From Polynucleobacter sp. 78F-HAINBA (lineage in GTDB: Bacteria; Pseudomonadota; Gammaproteobacteria; Burkholderiales; Burkholderiaceae), in assembly GCF_018882325.1 (NCBI RefSeq), contig NZ_JACVOQ010000008.1:1-63355 (forward strand): 63,355 nt of DNA, in the 5' to 3' direction. Both the position numbers and the translations under genes were made by a program. The notes beneath the pieces were generated by a model, which saw only the letters and a list, made by a program, of their open reading frames with translations, was not told where the DNA came from and made no database searches. Positions 59,763 through 63,355 of this stretch are shown here, one piece after another. How positions within the stretch are numbered: position 1 is the stretch's first letter; each line of letters begins with the position of its first letter.

Positions 59763-60110
59763 ATGAGTCGTACAACGAAAAATCCCACGGTTGGCAATCC
59801 AAACAACCCTCACATCGAAGACACCATTCTTCTCGAAAAGCAGGCCGAGAAACTAAAAGCTCCTTCGATGTATAAAGTTTTACTATTGAATGACGATTAC
59901 ACGCCAATGGAATTTGTGGTGATGGTTATTCAGGAGTATTTTAATAAAGATCATGAGACAGCTACACGGATCATGTTGCAGGTTCATTTAGTTGGCAAAG
60001 GCATTTGCGGTGTATTTACACGTGATGTTGCGGCAACAAAAGTGCATCAAGTTATCGAGCTCTCCCGCGAAGCGGGTCACCCACTACAGTGCACTATGGA
60101 GGAAGCATGA
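59763..60110 (+). CDS. clpS: ATP-dependent Clp protease adaptor ClpS
   Basis: ClpS binds N-degron substrates and hands them to ClpA. From [15 protein letters not shown] it is 115 residues: a flexible N-terminus, then [21 protein letters not shown] holding the N-degron pocket (Asn-Asp pair and Met), then [24 protein letters not shown] and the C-terminal [10 protein letters not shown]. Upstream in-frame starts at 59709 and 59754 are less typical of the family. Its stop overlaps the clpA ATG (ATGA), giving tight coupling of adaptor and unfoldase. Confidence 0.95.
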   Translation: MSRTTKNPTVGNPNNPHIEDTILLEKQAEKLKAPSMYKVLLLNDDYTPMEFVVMVIQEYFNKDHETATRIMLQVHLVGKGICGVFTRDVAATKVHQVIELSREAGHPLQCTMEEA

Positions 60111-62413
60111 TTGCCCAGGAACTAGAAGTCAGTTTGCACATGGCGTTTGTTGACGCACGAGCTTCAAGACATGAATTCATTACGGTGGAGCATTTACTCG
60201 CCGCCTTGTTAGATAACGCAACCGCAGTCGAGGTTTTAAAAGCCTGCGCTGTCAATATTGCTGAGCTGCGTGCGCAACTCAAGAACTTTATTAATGACAA
60301 CACACCCGTTGTCCCTGGTAACGATGAAGTCGATACGCAGCCAACCTTGGGTTTTCAGCGCGTGATTCAGCGCGCCATCATGCATGTGCAATCCACCTCA
60401 AATGGCAAGAAGGAGGTTACTGGCGCCAACGTGCTCGTAGCTATCTTTGGTGAAAAAGATTCGCATGCGGTCTATTTTTTGCAGCAACAAGGTGTGACTC
60501 GTCTCGACGTAGTGAACTTTATTAGCCACGGTGTACGCAAAGATCAAGCCGAGAGTGTGAAGCCTGCTGAGGCTGCTCAAGAGACGGAAGATGCATCGTC
60601 CGGTGGCAAAGAGAGTCCTTTAGAGCAATACACCCAGAACCTCAATGTTCTAGCTAAGCAAGGCAAGATTGATCCACTGATTGGGCGTGATAGCGAAGTT
60701 GAGCGCGTGATTCAGGTGCTTTGCCGTCGCCGCAAAAATAATCCGCTATTGGTGGGTGAGGCTGGCGTGGGCAAGACCGCGATTGCTGAAGGTTTAGCCT
60801 GGAGAATTGTGAAGGGTGATGTGCCTGAGATCTTGGCTGATGCCACAGTCTATTCATTAGATATGGGTGCGCTATTGGCGGGTACTAAGTACCGCGGAGA
60901 TTTTGAGCAACGCTTAAAGAGTGTTTTGAAGTCTTTAAAAGACAGCGAACATGGCGTTTTATTTATTGATGAGATTCATACCTTAATTGGTGCGGGTGCT
61001 GCATCAGGCGGCACCTTGGATGCGAGCAATTTATTAAAGCCCGCACTATCGAATGGTCAGCTCAAATGTATCGGCGCAACCACCTTCACTGAGTACCGTG
61101 GCATTTTCGAAAAAGATGCCGCCTTGTCGCGTCGATTCCAGAAGGTGGATGTGGTTGAGCCAACTGTAGATCAGACAGTGCAAATCTTGCGTGGTTTGAA
61201 ATCACGCTTCGAAGAGCATCACGGTGTTAAATACGCCTCCGCCGCTTTGGTAGCTGCGGCTGAACTGTCTTCGCGTTACATCAATGATCGCCATTTGCCT
61301 GATAAGGCGATTGATGTGATTGATGAGGCTGGTGCCGCGCAGCGCATTCTGCCGAAGTCTAAGCAGAAGAAAACCATTGGCCGTCCAGAGATTGAAGAGA
61401 TCGTTGCGAAGATTGCTCGCATACCGCCACAGTCTGTAACTGTGGATGATCGCAGCAAACTACAAACACTAGATCGCGATATTAAGAGTGTGGTGTTTGG
61501 TCAAGATCCTGCTATTGAGGCATTAGCGAGCGCTATTAAGATGACTCGCGCTGGTCTTGGCAAGATCGATAGACCAATTGGATCATTCTTGTTCTCTGGC
61601 CCAACTGGCGTGGGTAAGACTGAAGTTGCTAAGCAGCTTGCTTATATCTTGGGTATTGAGCTTCTGCGTTTTGATATGTCCGAGTACATGGAGCGTCATG
61701 CAGTTAGTCGTTTGATCGGTGCGCCTCCAGGATATGTAGGCTTTGATCAGGGCGGCTTATTGACTGAGGCTGTCAATAAGAAACCGCATTGCGTTCTCTT
61801 GCTAGACGAGATTGAAAAGGCTCATCCAGATATTTTCAATATTCTCTTGCAGGTAATGGACCACGGCACTCTTACGGATAATAATGGCCGCAAGACTGAC
61901 TTCCGTAATGTCATCATCATTATGACTACCAATGCTGGTGCTGAAGCGATGCAGAAGTCTACGATTGGCTTTACCAATGCGCGCGAGTCCGGTGATGAAA
62001 TGGCCGATATTAAGAAGTTCTTTACGCCAGAGTTCCGCAACCGTTTAGATGCGATTGTTTCCTTCAAGGCACTTGATGAGACCATCATCATGCGTGTAGT
62101 GGATAAGTTCTTAATGCAGCTAGAAGAGCAACTTCATGAGAAGAAGGTGGATGCCACATTTAGCCCTGCATTACGTGCGCATTTAGCTAAACATGGCTTT
62201 GATCCACTCATGGGTGCAAGACCAATGCAACGCATTATTCAAGATACGGTGCGTAAAGCTTTGGCTGATGAGCTACTTTTCGGAAAATTGGCGCAGGGCG
62301 GTCATGTTGACGTTGACATTGATGCTGATGGCAAAGTTCAACTTCAGTTTGATGCCCCAGTGATTCCGGGTAAGAGACCAAAAGCTGATGTAGCTCCTGT
62401 TGAGGAGATTTAA
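60107..62413 (+). CDS. clpA: ATP-dependent Clp protease ATP-binding subunit ClpA
   Basis: ClpA is the hexameric AAA+ unfoldase that feeds substrates to ClpP. From [14 protein letters not shown] it is 768 residues. The N-terminal double Clp-N domain binds ClpS. The first AAA domain has Walker A GEAGVGKT and Walker [12 protein letters not shown]. The second has [15 protein letters not shown] and [16 protein letters not shown], and includes the [14 protein letters not shown] loop. The start at 60107 overlaps clpS by 4 bp; the frame opens at 60089 but the family start fits 60107. clpP is not in the window. An IS begins 24 bp after the stop. Confidence 0.97.
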   Translation: MIAQELEVSLHMAFVDARASRHEFITVEHLLAALLDNATAVEVLKACAVNIAELRAQLKNFINDNTPVVPGNDEVDTQPTLGFQRVIQRAIMHVQSTSNGKKEVTGANVLVAIFGEKDSHAVYFLQQQGVTRLDVVNFISHGVRKDQAESVKPAEAAQETEDASSGGKESPLEQYTQNLNVLAKQGKIDPLIGRDSEVERVIQVLCRRRKNNPLLVGEAGVGKTAIAEGLAWRIVKGDVPEILADATVYSLDMGALLAGTKYRGDFEQRLKSVLKSLKDSEHGVLFIDEIHTLIGAGAASGGTLDASNLLKPALSNGQLKCIGATTFTEYRGIFEKDAALSRRFQKVDVVEPTVDQTVQILRGLKSRFEEHHGVKYASAALVAAAELSSRYINDRHLPDKAIDVIDEAGAAQRILPKSKQKKTIGRPEIEEIVAKIARIPPQSVTVDDRSKLQTLDRDIKSVVFGQDPAIEALASAIKMTRAGLGKIDRPIGSFLFSGPTGVGKTEVAKQLAYILGIELLRFDMSEYMERHAVSRLIGAPPGYVGFDQGGLLTEAVNKKPHCVLLLDEIEKAHPDIFNILLQVMDHGTLTDNNGRKTDFRNVIIIMTTNAGAEAMQKSTIGFTNARESGDEMADIKKFFTPEFRNRLDAIVSFKALDETIIMRVVDKFLMQLEEQLHEKKVDATFSPALRAHLAKHGFDPLMGARPMQRIIQDTVRKALADELLFGKLAQGGHVDVDIDADGKVQLQFDAPVIPGKRPKADVAPVEEI

Positions 62414-62421
62414 TAGGAAAT

Positions 62422-62436
62422 AAAAAAACCACCTTC
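62422..62436 (+). other. Left half of a probable clpA terminator, cut by an insertion sequence
   Basis: Seven As followed by CCACCTTC lie 8 bp after the clpA stop. This is the pattern of the left arm of an intrinsic terminator, whose partner GAAGGTGG and T-run would be expected next. Instead the terminal repeat of an IS begins at 62437. The other arm should lie beyond the far end of the IS, outside the window. Confidence 0.55.
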
Positions 62437-63355
62437 TGAACTGACCCCTAGTAGTTGGACAATTTAATTAGGTTAGCACGAGGGATTGAGTTCGGTATTG
62501 CACCGGACTTAATCCCTTTAGTTTTTGTTTGATCCGATCATGGTTGTAGTAATGGATGTATTCCTTTAGTTCTGCTTTAAATGATTCGACATCATCAAAC
62601 TTCTGTTGGTAGAAGAACTCGGTCTTCATCACTCCAAACCAGTTCTCCATCACGGCGTTATCTAGGCAATTGCCTTTTCTAGACATACTTTGAGTAATAC
62701 CCTGCTGGTGTAGGGCCTGTTGATAAATCCCCATCTGGTATTGCCAGCCTTGGTCAGAGTGCAATACGGGCCTGTCTTCATACTTGAGTCGTTTGAAGGC
62801 ACTCTTGAGCATCTGCATCACCGAGCTAATCTGCGGGCGATCCGCAATCTCATAGGAGACGATCTCTTGGTTGTATAAATCTAAGATGGGCGAGAGATAA
62901 ACCTTCTCGCCTTTGATATTGAACTCGGTCACATCGGTCACCCACTTTTGGTTGGGTTTGCTAGCTACAAAGTGGCGCTCCAGTAGGTTGGGCGCTACCT
63001 TACCGACAGATCCCTTATAAGACTGGTATCGCTTAGGGCGCACGGTGGATTTGAGCCCAAGTTGTCCCATGAGCTTTTGTACAGTCTTGTGGTTTAAGTA
63101 TTGATGTTGATTGCGTAGCTCTAGTAGTACTCGCCGGTAGCCATAACGACCCTTGTGGCGATGGTAGATTGCGCTAATTTGAGTCTTAGCATCCAGATAG
63201 GGATCGAGCTCATGATGACTACTGGCTGCTCGCCAGTAGTAATACACGCTTTTAGCCATCTTGGCGATCAGCAGTAAGTCTAATAAACGGTAATGCGGCC
63301 TTAGCTCAGTAATTACTTGGGCTTGTTCTCTTTTACAGCTTTGCTCTGAGCTAAG
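62437..63355 (-). mobile_element. IS3-family insertion sequence, IS150-like (truncated by window edge)
   Basis: The element starts at 62437 with TGAACTGACCCC followed by AGTTGGACAA (to about 62462), which resembles the terminal inverted repeat of IS150-group elements. It contains the transposase OrfB reading frame on the minus strand and runs off the right edge. The other terminal repeat, most of orfA and any target duplication are not visible. Confidence 0.8.
62468..63355 (-). CDS. IS3-family transposase OrfB (5' end outside window)
   Basis: This is the DDE integrase of an IS150-like element. The frame is open through the window edge, so the 263 residues from the first ATG (63259) are preceded by at least 32 more (…KREQAQVITELRPHYRLLDLLL), typical of the OrfA-OrfB frameshift fusion. 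An HTH_21-type segment (HKGRYGYRRVLLEL) is followed by the integrase core. The catalytic triad is visible as Asp in WVTDVTEF, Asp in VLHSDQGWQY, and Glu in NAVMENWFGVMKTE. The C-terminus has YNHDRIKQKLKGLSPV. The coding frame looks intact, so the element may be active. Confidence 0.93.
   Translation of the reverse strand, partial: LSSEQSCKREQAQVITELRPHYRLLDLLLIAKMAKSVYYYWRAASSHHELDPYLDAKTQISAIYHRHKGRYGYRRVLLELRNQHQYLNHKTVQKLMGQLGLKSTVRPKRYQSYKGSVGKVAPNLLERHFVASKPNQKWVTDVTEFNIKGEKVYLSPILDLYNQEIVSYEIADRPQISSVMQMLKSAFKRLKYEDRPVLHSDQGWQYQMGIYQQALHQQGITQSMSRKGNCLDNAVMENWFGVMKTEFFYQQKFDDVESFKAELKEYIHYYNHDRIKQKLKGLSPVQYRTQSLVLT

Overview
The window looks like a stretch of core chromosome from a Burkholderiaceae-type betaproteobacterium, most likely a Polynucleobacter or close relative. 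This is inferred from how well I recognise the protein sequences, the moderate base composition, and blocks such as hrcA-hemH-grpE-dnaK-dnaJ, queA-tgt-yajC-secD-secF and a split pntA. No database search was possible. Almost every base belongs to a tightly packed housekeeping gene. I found no rRNA or tRNA genes, CRISPR array, prophage or defence island.

Layout. 1-126 is the tail of an IS3-family transposase and its probable right end. 127-634 is the only gene-free stretch over 300 bp; it carries the groESL control region (sigma70/sigma32-like promoter overlapping a CIRCE operator). 635-2604 is groES-groEL. 2758-5651 is pntB-pntAb-pntAa (minus). 5828-10415 holds mnmA, a glutathione S-transferase (minus), purB and waaA. 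10427-15929 is the minus operon queA-tgt-yajC-secD-secF. 15960-18941 is recG and ubiA. 18938-24474 is the minus operon glcD-glcE-glcF-yggS-proC. 24493-25062 is a PduO-type cobalamin adenosyltransferase. 25114-32780 is yhdP, nit, tldD, aroG (minus). 32859-35675 is glnE. 35681-38283 is recN and nadK (minus). 38321-44464 is the heat-shock block hrcA-hemH-grpE-dnaK-dnaJ. 44479-49752 is a minus run: AI-2E-type permease, hda, HAD phosphatase, pcnB, folK, panB. Then come purM, miaA, a DedA protein, murJ-sirB1, rpsT, a DUF3579 gene, argF-argG-ppnP, a DUF192 protein, a cold-shock gene and clpS-clpA. An IS3-family element (IS150-like) begins 24 bp after clpA and runs off the right edge.

How the genes work together. 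The strongest theme is proteostasis. GroES/GroEL, GrpE, DnaK, DnaJ, ClpS/ClpA and the repressor HrcA are all here. Sigma32-type promoters precede groES, grpE and dnaK, while the HrcA operator (CIRCE) is seen only at groES. This suggests dual positive and negative heat-shock control of groESL and sigma32 control alone for the DnaK machine.

The second theme is unconventional expression signals. At least seven genes have a -10-like hexamer ending only 5-7 nt before the start codon and no Shine-Dalgarno sequence, which predicts leaderless mRNAs. Several convergent gene pairs are separated by almost nothing and carry hairpins inside their coding ends. I see no wholly new multi-gene system. The most checkable novelties are the leaderless-promoter pattern, the strong dnaK-dnaJ intergenic hairpin, and the insertion sequence that appears to have split the clpA terminator.
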